Both the position numbers and the translations under genes were made by a program. From contig NZ_JAATVU010000021.1 in assembly GCF_013184745.1 (NCBI RefSeq), positions 34,667 to 98,666 of the forward strand: 64,000 bases of DNA. Direction: 5' to 3'. The stretch comes from Mangrovicoccus sp. HB161399. GTDB lineage: Bacteria > Pseudomonadota > Alphaproteobacteria > Rhodobacterales > Rhodobacteraceae. Shown one piece after another: positions 55,771 through 63,773 of this stretch (within the stretch, counting starts at the first letter, position 1; the number at the start of each line of letters is the position of its first letter). The notes below the pieces were generated by a model. It was not told the origin of the DNA. It did no database searches and saw only the letters and a program-made list of their open reading frames with translations.

Positions 55771-57381
55771 ATGCAGACCACCCGAACCCGACCGATCCGG
55801 AACTGGCTGGCGGCGCTGGCCTGCGGCGCGATGCTGGCCGCGGGCGCGCCGGTCCTGGCGCAGGGCGGCGGCTTTGCCCAGGCGGTGGCACAGCTCTCCG
55901 CGGGCGACCGGGCGCTGGCGGCCTATTACAAGGCGGCCGATTACGGCGCGCTCTGGACGGGCCGCGGCAACCGGGAGCGGCAGAGGGTGCGCGAGCTGAT
56001 GGCCGCGCTCGATAATGCCGGGGCGCAGGGCCTGCCTGCCGGGCGCTACGATGCTGCCGGGCTGAAGGCGATGGCGGCCTCGGCGCGCAGCGAGGCGGAC
56101 TTGGCGAAGCTGGAAGTCGCCTATTCCAAGGCCTTCCTGGCCTATGTGCATGATGTCCAGTCCGGCATCCTGACGCCGCGCCGCGTGGCCGCCGGGATCG
56201 AGCGGGACGCGCCGCGCCGCGATCCGGCCCGGACGCTGGCGGCCTTCGCCAGGAGCTCGCCCTCCGCCTTCATTGCGGCGCTGCCGCCGCAGACCGCGGA
56301 ATATGCGGCGCTGCTGTCGGAGAAGGCCAGGCTGGAGCGGCTGGCGGGCGGCAACGGCTGGGGGCCGAAAGTCCAGGCCTCCGCGCTGCAGAAGGGACAG
56401 AGCAGCCCGGCGGTCGCGCAGATGTCCGCAAGGCTTGCCGCCATGGGCTATGGCCGCAGCGGCGGCGCCGCCTATGGCGACAGCGTGGTGCAGCAGGTCG
56501 CGGCCTTCCAGCGCGATCACGGCCTCGCGCCCGACGGCGTGGCCGGGAAGGGCACCATCGCCGAGATCAACGAGGAGCCGGAGGACCGGCTGGCCTCGGT
56601 TCTGGCCGCGATGGAGCGGGAGCGCTGGATGAACTTCCCGCTCGGCAAGCGGCACATCTGGGTGAACATCCCCGATTTCACCGCGAAGATCGTCGACAGC
56701 GGCAAGGTCACGCTCTCGACCCGGTCGGTGGTCGGTCAGAACCAGCCGAGCCACCGCTCGCCGGAATTCTCCGACGTGATGGAGTACATGGTCATCAACC
56801 CGACCTGGAACGTGCCGCGCTCGATCGTCGTCAACGAATACCTGCCGATGCTGAAATCGAACCCGAACGCGGCGGGGCAGCTTCAGCTGATCGACCAGAG
56901 CGGGCGCTCGGTGTCGCGCGGCTCGGTGAATTTCGCCTCCTACGACGCATCGAACTTCCCCTACGGCCTCAAGGAGCCGCCGAGCACCGGCAATGCGCTG
57001 GGGACCGTGAAGTTCATGTTCCCCAACCCCTACAACATCTACCTCCACGACACGCCGTCGAAATCGCTCTTCGGCCGCGAGAGCCGGGCCTACAGCCACG
57101 GCTGCATTCGGCTGGCCGATCCGCATGACTTCGCCTATGCGCTGCTGGCGCAGCAGACCCGCGATCCCAAGGGGTTCTTCCAGTCGCAGCTTGCCACGGG
57201 ACGCGAGACGACGGTGCATCTGGAGCATCCGGTGCCGGTCCATATCGTCTACCGCACGGCCTTCGCGCCGGACGCGCGGGGCGGGGCGTTCCAGTACCGC
57301 CGCGACGTGTACGGGCGTGACGCAGCCGTGTATTCCGCGCTGGCCAAGGCCGGGGTATCAATCCGCGGCATTCGGGGCTAA
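55771..57381 (+). CDS. L,D-transpeptidase, YcbB/LdtD type
   Basis: A 536-residue periplasmic enzyme that forms 3-3 (meso-DAP to meso-DAP) crosslinks in peptidoglycan. Order: signal peptide (LAALACGAMLAAGAPVLA, to about 31), a substrate-capping domain, a peptidoglycan-binding domain around 210-270 (SSPAVAQMSARLAAMGYG, FQRDHGLAPDGVAG), and the YkuD domain with SHGCIRLADP, where Cys445 and His443 are catalytic. The start at 55771 has GGAGG 5 bases upstream; an in-frame ATG 30 bases earlier is weaker. lpxD follows by 33 bases. Confidence 0.93.
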   Translation: MQTTRTRPIRNWLAALACGAMLAAGAPVLAQGGGFAQAVAQLSAGDRALAAYYKAADYGALWTGRGNRERQRVRELMAALDNAGAQGLPAGRYDAAGLKAMAASARSEADLAKLEVAYSKAFLAYVHDVQSGILTPRRVAAGIERDAPRRDPARTLAAFARSSPSAFIAALPPQTAEYAALLSEKARLERLAGGNGWGPKVQASALQKGQSSPAVAQMSARLAAMGYGRSGGAAYGDSVVQQVAAFQRDHGLAPDGVAGKGTIAEINEEPEDRLASVLAAMERERWMNFPLGKRHIWVNIPDFTAKIVDSGKVTLSTRSVVGQNQPSHRSPEFSDVMEYMVINPTWNVPRSIVVNEYLPMLKSNPNAAGQLQLIDQSGRSVSRGSVNFASYDASNFPYGLKEPPSTGNALGTVKFMFPNPYNIYLHDTPSKSLFGRESRAYSHGCIRLADPHDFAYALLAQQTRDPKGFFQSQLATGRETTVHLEHPVPVHIVYRTAFAPDARGGAFQYRRDVYGRDAAVYSALAKAGVSIRGIRG

Positions 57382-57414
57382 GCACGGCCCCGTAGCAAGT
57401 TGCGGGGAGACGTC

Positions 57415-58506
57415 ATGGAACTTCTGCTGTCCGAACTGGCCCTTGCGCTGGATGCGCGGCTGGAAGGCAAGGGGGACATCCCCATCTCCGGCGCGGCCGA
57501 GCCCGCCGCGGCGGCGTCCACCGATCTGGCCCTGGCGATGCAGCCGGCCTATGCCGAGGGGCTGAAGGCCGGCGACGCGCGGGCGGCCGTGCTCTGGGAC
57601 GGGGCAGACTGGCAGAGCTACGGGCTGGAGGCCGCGATCTTCGTGCCGCGCCCGCGCTATGCCATGGCCGGGATCACCCGTACGCTCGATCCGGGGCCTG
57701 CCGTGGCGCCGGGCATCCATCCGTCGGCGGTGGTCGACCCCACGGCCGAGATCGGCGAGGGCGCCGCCATCGGCCCGCTCGCGGTGATCGGGCCGCGCGT
57801 CCGGATCGGCGCCCGCGCGGTGATCTGCCCGCATGCCTCGGTCGCCGAGGACACGGTGATCGGCGATGACGTGCTGCTGTGCGCAGGCGTCCGTGTCGGC
57901 CGCCGGGTGACGCTCGGCAACCGGGTGATCCTGCAGCCCGGCGCGGCGATCGGCGGCGACGGTTTTTCCTTCGTCACGCCCGAGAAATCTGCGGTGGAAA
58001 ACGTCCGCGAGAGCCTCGGCGACCGGCAGGAAACGCGCAACACCGCCTGGACGCGCATCCACAGCCTGGGCGGCGTGGTGATCGGCGACGATGTCGAGGT
58101 CGGCGCCAACTCGACCATCGACAGCGGCACGATCCGGGCCACCAGCGTCGGCCGCGGCACCAAGATCGACAACCTCGTGCAGATCGGCCACAACGTCCAG
58201 ATCGGCGAGGACTGCCTGCTTTGCGGCCTCGTCGGCGTGGCGGGCTCCACGAAGATCGGCAACCGCGTGGTGCTGGCGGGACAGGTCGGCGTCAACGACA
58301 ACATCACCATCGGCGACGACGTGGTCGCGGGCGGGGCGACCAAGATCTTCACCAAGGTCCCCGCGGGCCGGGTCATCCTCGGATCGCCCGCCGTGGAAAT
58401 GTCGACCCAGATGGAAATCAACAAAGGGCTGCGCCGCCTGCCGCGGCTCTACCGGGATGTCGCGGCCCTGAAAAAGGCGGTTCAAAACGACGGGGAAAGC
58501 GACTAG
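57415..58506 (+). CDS. lpxD: UDP-3-O-acylglucosamine N-acyltransferase
   Basis: A 363-residue left-handed beta-helix enzyme that N-acylates UDP-3-O-acyl-glucosamine, the third step of lipid A synthesis, using acyl-ACP. The N-terminal uridine-binding domain covers about 1-100 and is followed by hexapeptide repeats (PTAEIGEGAAIGPLAVIGPR and on). The catalytic His is in VQIGHNVQIGED, and FVTPEKSAVENVRE is the short non-helical insert. GGGGAGA precedes the ATG. The next genes are an acyl carrier protein and a ketoacyl synthase, which would make its acyl donor. Confidence 0.96.
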   Translation: MELLLSELALALDARLEGKGDIPISGAAEPAAAASTDLALAMQPAYAEGLKAGDARAAVLWDGADWQSYGLEAAIFVPRPRYAMAGITRTLDPGPAVAPGIHPSAVVDPTAEIGEGAAIGPLAVIGPRVRIGARAVICPHASVAEDTVIGDDVLLCAGVRVGRRVTLGNRVILQPGAAIGGDGFSFVTPEKSAVENVRESLGDRQETRNTAWTRIHSLGGVVIGDDVEVGANSTIDSGTIRATSVGRGTKIDNLVQIGHNVQIGEDCLLCGLVGVAGSTKIGNRVVLAGQVGVNDNITIGDDVVAGGATKIFTKVPAGRVILGSPAVEMSTQMEINKGLRRLPRLYRDVAALKKAVQNDGESD

Positions 58507-58539
58507 ATCCCGCGCGTAACCGGAGAGAGGGGTCGCGAC

Positions 58540-58803
58540 ATGTCTGACGTTGCGGACAAGGTCATTGGAATCATTGCCGAGCAGGCGGTTCTCGACAAGG
58601 GCGACGTGTCGATGGACCAGACGCTGGACGATCTGGGAATCGACAGCCTCGGCCTCGTCGAAAGCATCTTCGCCATCGAGGAGGCCTTCGACATCCAGAT
58701 CCCGTTCAACGCCAATGATCCGGCCGCGAGCGAGTTCGACATTTCCTCCGTCGCGGCCATCGTCAAGGCAGTCGAAGGGCTGGTGGCGGAACAGCACGCA
58801 TGA
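58540..58803 (+). CDS. Acyl carrier protein
   Basis: An 87-residue ACP. The phosphopantetheine attachment Ser36 lies in DDLGIDSLGLVES, and helix I/III segments ADKVIGIIAEQ and VAAIVKAVEGLV are normal. An insert NANDPAASEFD before helix III distinguishes it from the housekeeping AcpP and makes it resemble specialised ACPs such as AcpXL, which deliver long acyl chains to lipid A. Its stop overlaps the ketoacyl synthase start (ATGA), and lpxD is 33 bases upstream, which supports a lipid A or related acylation role. Confidence 0.9.
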   Translation: MSDVADKVIGIIAEQAVLDKGDVSMDQTLDDLGIDSLGLVESIFAIEEAFDIQIPFNANDPAASEFDISSVAAIVKAVEGLVAEQHA

Positions 58804-60008
58804 AGCGCGTGGTCATTACCGGCCAGGGGACGATCAATCCCCTCGGCCGTTCCGTCGCCGAGACAGTCGAGGCGATGCGCGAGGGCCGCTGCGGCATCGG
58901 CCCTCTGGAATTCCGCGATGTCGACCGGCTGGCGATCAAGATCGGCGGGCAGGTCAAGGGCTACGATCCCGAGACCGAGTTCAACCGCCAGCAGATCGCG
59001 CTCTATGACCGCTTCACCCAGTTCACCCTGCTCGCGGCGCGCGAGGCGATAGCCCAGTCCGGCCTGAGATTCGGCGGCGAGCTGGCGGCGCGGTCGGGCG
59101 TGGTGCTGGGCACCTCGGGCGGCGGGCTGCAGACCTCGGACGAGAACTACCGCTCGGTCTACGAGGAGGGCAAGAACCGGGTCCATCCGTTCGTCGTGCC
59201 GAAGCTGATGAACAACGCCGCGGCCAGCCATGTCTCGATGGCGCACAACCTCAAGGGGCCGAGCTTCACCGTAGCGACGGCCTGCGCCTCCTCGAACCAT
59301 GCGATGGGCCAGGCCTTCAACCTGATCCGCTGCGGCATGGCGACCGTGATGGTCACCGGCGGGTCGGAATCCATGCTGTGCTTCGGCGGCGTGAAGGCCT
59401 GGGAAGGCCTGCGGGTGATGTCGAAGGATGCCTGCCGCCCGTTCTCCGCCAACCGCAACGGCATGGTGCAGGGCGAGGGTGCCGGCGTCTTCGTCTTCGA
59501 GGAATACGAACATGCCCGTGCCCGCGGCGCCGAGATCCTGGCCGAGGTGATCGGCTTCGCCATGACCTCGGACGCGGCAGATATCGTGATGCCCTCCAAG
59601 CAGGGCGCGGCGCGGGCGATCCGCGGCGCGATGCAGGATGCGGGCGTGCCCTTCGAGGCGGTGGGCTACATCAACGCGCACGGCACCGGCACGGCCGCCA
59701 ACGACAAGACCGAATGCGCCGCGGTTGCGGACGTGTTCGGCGCGCATGCCGACAAGCTGATGATTTCCTCGACGAAATCGATGCATGGCCATCTGATCGG
59801 CGGCACTGGCGCGGTGGAGCTTCTGGCCTGCATCATGGCCCTGCGCGACGGCGTCATCGCGCCGACGATCGGCTACGAAGAGGCTGATCCGGAATGCGCG
59901 CTGGACGTGGTGCCGAACGAGGCGCGCGACGCCAAGGTCGATGTCGTGCTGTCGAACGCCTTCGCCTTCGGCGGGCTGAACGCGGTGCTGGCGCTGCGCG
60001 CCGCCTGA
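58800..60008 (+). CDS. Beta-ketoacyl-ACP synthase (FabF-like)
   Basis: A 402-residue condensing enzyme. The catalytic triad is present: Cys162 in TVATACASSNHA, His294 in NAHGTGTAAND and His331 in SMHGHLIGGTGA. The Cys-His-His pattern fits KAS I/II. It elongates acyl-ACP with malonyl-ACP. Coupled translation with the preceding ACP gene suggests that it works on that specialised carrier rather than in general fatty acid synthesis, perhaps to make a particular chain for lipid A via LpxD. Chain length is not deducible. A strong hairpin follows. Confidence 0.92.
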   Translation: MKRVVITGQGTINPLGRSVAETVEAMREGRCGIGPLEFRDVDRLAIKIGGQVKGYDPETEFNRQQIALYDRFTQFTLLAAREAIAQSGLRFGGELAARSGVVLGTSGGGLQTSDENYRSVYEEGKNRVHPFVVPKLMNNAAASHVSMAHNLKGPSFTVATACASSNHAMGQAFNLIRCGMATVMVTGGSESMLCFGGVKAWEGLRVMSKDACRPFSANRNGMVQGEGAGVFVFEEYEHARARGAEILAEVIGFAMTSDAADIVMPSKQGAARAIRGAMQDAGVPFEAVGYINAHGTGTAANDKTECAAVADVFGAHADKLMISSTKSMHGHLIGGTGAVELLACIMALRDGVIAPTIGYEEADPECALDVVPNEARDAKVDVVLSNAFAFGGLNAVLALRAA

Positions 60009-60011
60009 AAT

Positions 60012-60037
60012 CCGGCCGGGCGCGGAGGCCCGGCCGG
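60012..60037. terminator. Hairpin between convergent genes
   Basis: CCGGCCGGG at 60012-60020 pairs perfectly with CCCGGCCGG at 60029-60037 around an 8-base loop. It sits between the stops of the ketoacyl synthase and ialB genes and can act on both. Confidence 0.65.
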
Positions 60038-60042
60038 CATTG

Positions 60043-60708
60043 TCACTGCTGCGGCGGCTGCTGCGCGGGCGCCACCTGGCGCGGCGGCAGGCCGTCATAG
60101 GATGCCGTGAAGCCCGAGAGCGACAGCGACAGGTCGACATTGGTGTTCTGCGCCACCACCGGAACGATGGTGACGGTGCCCTTGGCGCCGCGCTTCATCG
60201 CCGCGATGTCGTCCGCGCTGAACCCGACCTCGGCCACGCAGCCGGTCGGATTGCAGTACTTGAACGGATAGCGCTTGGGCGGCCCGCCATCGACGGAGAA
60301 GGCCACGCCGTGCGGCAGCAGCGTCTCCAGCGGGGTCACGATCATCGCGCCGGCGACGAAGGCCGCGCCCTCGATCCGGAACAGCGTGAATTCCGCCGTG
60401 GGCGTGCCCGACCCGTCGCGGAGCAGCTGGTACATCTGGCAGGGATCGGTCTGTCCGTCGGGCGCGCGGCCGCAGCGGATCTCCCAGTCCTGGACGGTCT
60501 TGGGCACGTAGAGCTGGCCGGGCTGGACCTGGTCGCGGCTGGTGGGGCGTTCCCGCGGCGCTGCCGGTTCGCCTGCAGAGAGCCCGGCCGTCTCGCCGCC
60601 CGCGCCATCGGCGGGGGCAGGCTGGGCCTGGTCCTGCGCGACCGCCGCCGTCGTGGCCAAGGCAAATGTCAGGGACAGGAGGAGTCCCGCGCCTAAGCGG
60701 TTGGTCAT
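60043..60708 (-). CDS. ialB: Invasion-associated locus B (IalB) family protein
   Basis: A 221-residue secreted protein: signal peptide MTNRLGAGLLLSLTFALATT to about 24 (AVAQ), then an acidic linker and the IalB domain (PF06776). Family motifs are VQDWEIRCGR, DPCQMYQLLRD and FKYCNPTGCVAEVGF, the latter giving two pairs of Cys for disulfides. In Bartonella IalB promotes erythrocyte invasion, but in free-living alphaproteobacteria the role is unknown. The C-terminal tail is Pro/Gln-rich. A promoter-like pair lies 38 bases upstream. Confidence 0.85.
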   Translation of the reverse strand: MTNRLGAGLLLSLTFALATTAAVAQDQAQPAPADGAGGETAGLSAGEPAAPRERPTSRDQVQPGQLYVPKTVQDWEIRCGRAPDGQTDPCQMYQLLRDGSGTPTAEFTLFRIEGAAFVAGAMIVTPLETLLPHGVAFSVDGGPPKRYPFKYCNPTGCVAEVGFSADDIAAMKRGAKGTVTIVPVVAQNTNVDLSLSLSGFTASYDGLPPRQVAPAQQPPQQ

Positions 60709-60745
60709 GGTTGACGTATCCTTTCGGAATTGGATCGGTGCGGCA

Positions 60746-60774
60746 GGCCTAGCATGGCAGCCGGGGGCTGTCAG
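60746..60774 (-). promoter_or_regulatory. Promoter-like pair before ialB
   Basis: On the reverse strand CTGACA (60774-60769) and TAGGCC (60751-60746) are separated by exactly 17 bases, about 40 bases before the ialB ATG. The arrangement resembles the much clearer promoter of the neighbouring small RNA. Confidence 0.4.
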
Positions 60775-60833
60775 GCCCCAACAGGGGCGCAGGAGGGCTT
60801 GCAGGGGCGGTTTGAGGGGGCGAGTCGATCAAA

Positions 60834-60903
60834 TGAAAAAGAGGCCCATGGGGCCTCTTTCAAGTGTCTTTTTGCTCCCTGTCGGACTGGCCGACTTATC
60901 TGT
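60834..60903 (-). ncRNA. Predicted small RNA, about 70 nt
   Basis: A self-contained transcription unit on the reverse strand between the CorC-like gene and ialB. It has a sigma-70-type promoter with ideal spacing (60911-60939), a predicted start near 60903, a small hairpin GTCGG-CCAGT-CCGAC, an unpaired A-rich stretch (GGGAGCAAAAAGACACTTG), and a Rho-independent terminator. There is no open frame with a ribosome-binding site in this orientation. This is the layout of a trans-acting sRNA with a single-stranded seed region. No known RNA family was recognised. An alternative is a prematurely terminated leader. Confidence 0.55.
60836..60860 (-). terminator. Strong Rho-independent terminator of the predicted sRNA
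   Basis: AAAGAGGCCC (60860-60851) pairs perfectly with GGGCCTCTTT (60847-60838) around CAT, directly followed by a run of T (five Ts in TTTTTCATTT). It is the best terminator in the window and points to a transcript coming from the right. Confidence 0.85.
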
Positions 60904-60910
60904 GGCACGG

Positions 60911-60939
60911 AGGCTAGGATGACTCGCGCCGGTGGTCAA
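60911..60939 (-). promoter_or_regulatory. Promoter of the predicted sRNA
   Basis: On the reverse strand TTGACC (60939-60934), a 17-base spacer, then TAGCCT (60916-60911). The -35 box matches consensus at 5 of 6 positions and the spacing is ideal. The predicted start is about 7 bases downstream, at 60903-60904. Confidence 0.6.
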
Positions 60940-61135
60940 CAGGAAACAAATTCCCGTTGGAGGGTTCCCTTCCGTCCGCCTGCGGAAGGCGAAAAAACGG
61001 CGAAAAAAATGGCCACGCAGGATGCGCGGCCAGTTCAACAGGGAGGAAGATTGCGGGCGGTCCGGCAGTGCCGAGCGCCCGGCTTCCCCACGCTAGGGGA
61101 AATTGGTTAATGCCAGGTGAGCGAAACTGAGCGTG
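60940..61135. other. Spacer downstream of the CorC-like gene
   Basis: No gene. TTAATG (61108) and TTAAC (61137) are half-site-like words. A weaker dyad CCTTCCG-TCCGCCTG-CGGAAGG is at about 60969-60990, upstream of the small RNA promoter on the reverse strand; it may end the CorC transcript. Confidence 0.35.
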
Positions 61136-62476
61136 TTAACTGTTTCCTGCGCCATTCTGCAGCACCGGCGCGATCCGGATCTGGCTGATGCGGTTCTTTT
61201 CCCGTCCGAGGATCTCGAAGCGGAAGTTGTGGAAGTTGAAGACCTGCCCGACGACCGGGATCATCTGCGCCTCGTGGATGACCAGACCGGCGATGGTATT
61301 GGCCTCGGTATCGGGCAGCTGCCATTCGTTGGCGCGGTTCAGGTCGCGGATCGTCACCCAGCCGTCGACGACGTACTGGCCGTCGGGCGCCTTTTCGATG
61401 CCCTGGGTCTCGCCGGTGTCGAATTCGTCGGTGATCTCGCCGACGATCTCCTCGAGGATGTCCTCCAGCGTGATCAGCCCCTGCAGCACGCCGTATTCGT
61501 CCACGACCAGCGCGAAATGCGTGTGCCGCTTGAGGAACTGGCGCATCTGGTCGTCCAGCGTCGTGGTCTCGGGCACGAAATAGGGCTTGCGCGCGACCGA
61601 GAGGAAATCGAAATCCTCCGGCGCCGCAGGGACCGTGTCCTCTTCGCCCTCGCGCGGCTTGGCCAGCCCGCGCAGCAGGTCCTTGGCATGGATCACGCCG
61701 ATGATGTTCTCGTGGCTCTCGCGGAACACCGGCAGGCGGGTATGCGGCGACGCCAGGCATTGCGCCAGCACCTCGGCCGGGGGCGAGTCCGCATCGATCA
61801 TCTCGATCTCGGAGCGGTGCTTCATGATCTCCTCGACGGTGCGGTCCGCGAGGTCGAGCGCGCCCAGCAGGCGGTCGCGGTCCTCCTTCTCGACCACGCC
61901 CTCGGAATGGCCGAGCGCCAGCGCGCCCGAGATTTCCTCGCGCACCGCCAGCACGTTGTTCTGCGGGTCGGTCTCGACGCCGAAGAGCTTCAGCACCGTG
62001 CGCACCAGTGCCCGCACCGCCATCACCACCGGCGAGAAGACGCGGATGATGATCGAGATCGGCCGCGCCACGGCTGCGGCGGCGACCTCGGCATTGGTGA
62101 TCGCATAGGTCTTGGGCAGCACCTCGGCGAAGATCAGCACGAGGAAGGTCATGATCAGCGTCGCCAGCGCCAGCGTCGCGCCGCCGTCGCCGAAGGCGCG
62201 CGTGAAGAGCGCGGTGGTCAGCGAAGTGGCGAGGATGTTCACGAGGTTGTTGCCCAGGAGCACCGAGCCGATCAGCCGTTCGTTGTCCTCGGTGATCTTC
62301 AGCGCCTCCTCGGCGCCGCGGCTGCCGCCGTCGGCCTTGGCCTTGAGCTTGCCCCGCGATGCCGCGGTCAGCGCGGTTTCGGAGCCCGAAAAGAAGCCGG
62401 AGAGAACCAGCAGGCCCAGCACCGCCAGCGTGGTGATCCAGAAAGCTGCATCGAAAACCGTGGTGGCGGTGTCCAT
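61136..62476 (-). CDS. HlyC/CorC (CNNM/CBS) family membrane protein
   Basis: A 446-residue protein. The N-terminal CNNM domain has about four membrane segments (AAFWITTLAVLGLLVLSGFF, SETALTAASR, GNNLVNILATSLTTALFT, FLVLIFAEVLPKTYA). Two CBS repeats follow at about 215-335 (MKHRSEIEMIDADSP, PVFRESHENIIGVIHAKDLL, LVVDEYGVLQGLITLEDILE). The end is a CorC_HlyC domain (YVVDGWVTIRDLN to FEILGREKNRISQIRI). Relatives mediate magnesium or cobalt efflux with nucleotide sensing by CBS domains. It is divergent from the phosphoesterase-like gene by 71 bases. Confidence 0.9.
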   Translation of the reverse strand: MDTATTVFDAAFWITTLAVLGLLVLSGFFSGSETALTAASRGKLKAKADGGSRGAEEALKITEDNERLIGSVLLGNNLVNILATSLTTALFTRAFGDGGATLALATLIMTFLVLIFAEVLPKTYAITNAEVAAAAVARPISIIIRVFSPVVMAVRALVRTVLKLFGVETDPQNNVLAVREEISGALALGHSEGVVEKEDRDRLLGALDLADRTVEEIMKHRSEIEMIDADSPPAEVLAQCLASPHTRLPVFRESHENIIGVIHAKDLLRGLAKPREGEEDTVPAAPEDFDFLSVARKPYFVPETTTLDDQMRQFLKRHTHFALVVDEYGVLQGLITLEDILEEIVGEITDEFDTGETQGIEKAPDGQYVVDGWVTIRDLNRANEWQLPDTEANTIAGLVIHEAQMIPVVGQVFNFHNFRFEILGREKNRISQIRIAPVLQNGAGNS

Positions 62477-62547
62477 TCCTTAACGTCCTTATGCCTGTCT
62501 AGGGGTCTTATGATAGGGCTCAATGACGTGTTCAAGAAGGACGGCGG

Positions 62548-63321
62548 ATGAAGGCAGTGCAGCTCGGCGAGATCGAGGGACCGGTGATGGCCTTCGGCAG
62601 TCCCGCGTCCAATCTCCAGGCGGTCATGGCGCTCCTGGGCGAAGCTGCGCGACGCGGCGTGAAGCGCGGCGCGATGATCTGCACAGGCGGGCTGATCGGC
62701 CCCTGCGGCGACCCCGGCGCGGTGGTCTCGATGCTGCGGACGCTGGGCGGTCCGGTCCTGCCGTCCGAAGCGGAGCGGCGGCTGGCTGCCGGGCCGCGCC
62801 GCGGCGGCGCGCTGGCGGAGCGCGACTGGTACCGGCTGGCCGATGACCGGATCCCGCAGGGCGACCGCGTGTGGATGGCGGGGCTGCCCGAGGCGGTGCT
62901 GTTCACGCGCAAGGGCAAGCGGTTTGCCGCGGTCGCCGACCGCGGCGGGGTGGCGGCGCCCGATGGCGGACCGGATGTCTCCGATGACGTGCTGCGAATG
63001 GCGCTGGAGCGGCTGGGCGGAGATCTCGGGCCGCTTGATGCGGTTCTGGCCGGCGGGTCGGGCCATGCCTTCCGGCGGGTCGTCGACGGCGTGGAGTGGA
63101 TCGGCACCGGGTCGGCCGGGCTGCCGCCCGGCGACGGGCGGATGCAGACCCGCTTTGTCCTGGTCAACAGCGGCATCGCCCGGCTGCACCGGCTGGACTA
63201 CGATGTCGCCGGGGCGCTCGCCAAGATGCAGCAGGTGGGCCTTGACCGTCGCTGGCAGGATGCACTCGCCGGCGCTCCCGCGCCCGCCCGGGAACTGCTG
63301 CCCGGCCCGCGCGCTGCCTGA
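62548..63321 (+). CDS. Metallophosphoesterase-like protein lacking metal ligands
   Basis: A 257-residue protein with the outline of a calcineurin-type phosphoesterase as found in Rhodobacteraceae: VMAFGSPASNLQAVMALLGE (where active enzymes have SDxHGN), MICTGGLIGPCGDP (usually TGD) and VLAGGSGHAFRRVVDGVEW (usually AGHxH), ending FVLVNSGIARLHRLDYD. The Asp, Asn and His residues that hold the two metals are largely replaced, so catalysis is doubtful. It may be a scaffold or sensor. It is intact over its full length and has no frameshift, so it is not an obvious pseudogene. Confidence 0.7.
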   Translation: MKAVQLGEIEGPVMAFGSPASNLQAVMALLGEAARRGVKRGAMICTGGLIGPCGDPGAVVSMLRTLGGPVLPSEAERRLAAGPRRGGALAERDWYRLADDRIPQGDRVWMAGLPEAVLFTRKGKRFAAVADRGGVAAPDGGPDVSDDVLRMALERLGGDLGPLDAVLAGGSGHAFRRVVDGVEWIGTGSAGLPPGDGRMQTRFVLVNSGIARLHRLDYDVAGALAKMQQVGLDRRWQDALAGAPAPARELLPGPRAA

Positions 63322-63773
63322 CCTGGGGCGGCCCGCGGCACGTCAGCGGATCGGCCCGGCCCATCCCGGCAGGCGTTCGGGTGCCTTTCCCTGGACACTC
63401 CCGAAGGCTGTCCGCAGCCTTTCGCCTGCCACGGCCAGTCCCGTTGCCGCTGATTTCGCTGTGTGCGGCGGTGCGAGGCAGACCCCTCCGCCCGAAGTTC
63501 GCAGGGGGGCATGGCGATGGCTTTCGTCCACCTGTTGTGTCCATGCCGGACTCGCGACAGTAGTGGCCTGGCAAAGTCCGGCGCAGCGGCGCGCGCGGCT
63601 CCCACGCCTTTCCATGCGCCGCGGTGACAGGACGACGTCAATCGTGTCGTGCATGGCGGTGTAGCCCGCGATGGGCCGCGCGGTGGCCGACCGGACGAGC
63701 TGGTCAGCGGCCCTCTGCTGCAGGCTGCCTGAAGGTTGAATCACCGCAGACCGGGGGAGCGTTTCCAGATGTC
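63322..63773. other. Non-coding stretch before the IS3 relic
   Basis: No supported gene. A 133-codon open frame exists on the reverse strand (63343-63744), but it lacks a ribosome-binding site and matches no family that I recognise. Confidence 0.4.

Noticed and set aside
60833..60919. Forward frame of 28 residues starting MKKRPMGPL over the sRNA terminator
   Set aside because: It lies on the terminator stem with no ribosome-binding site; the reverse-strand RNA explains the conserved-looking features better.
63343..63744. 133-codon reverse-strand frame before the IS3 relic
   Set aside because: No ribosome-binding site or recognisable domain; its length is expected from the high GC content.
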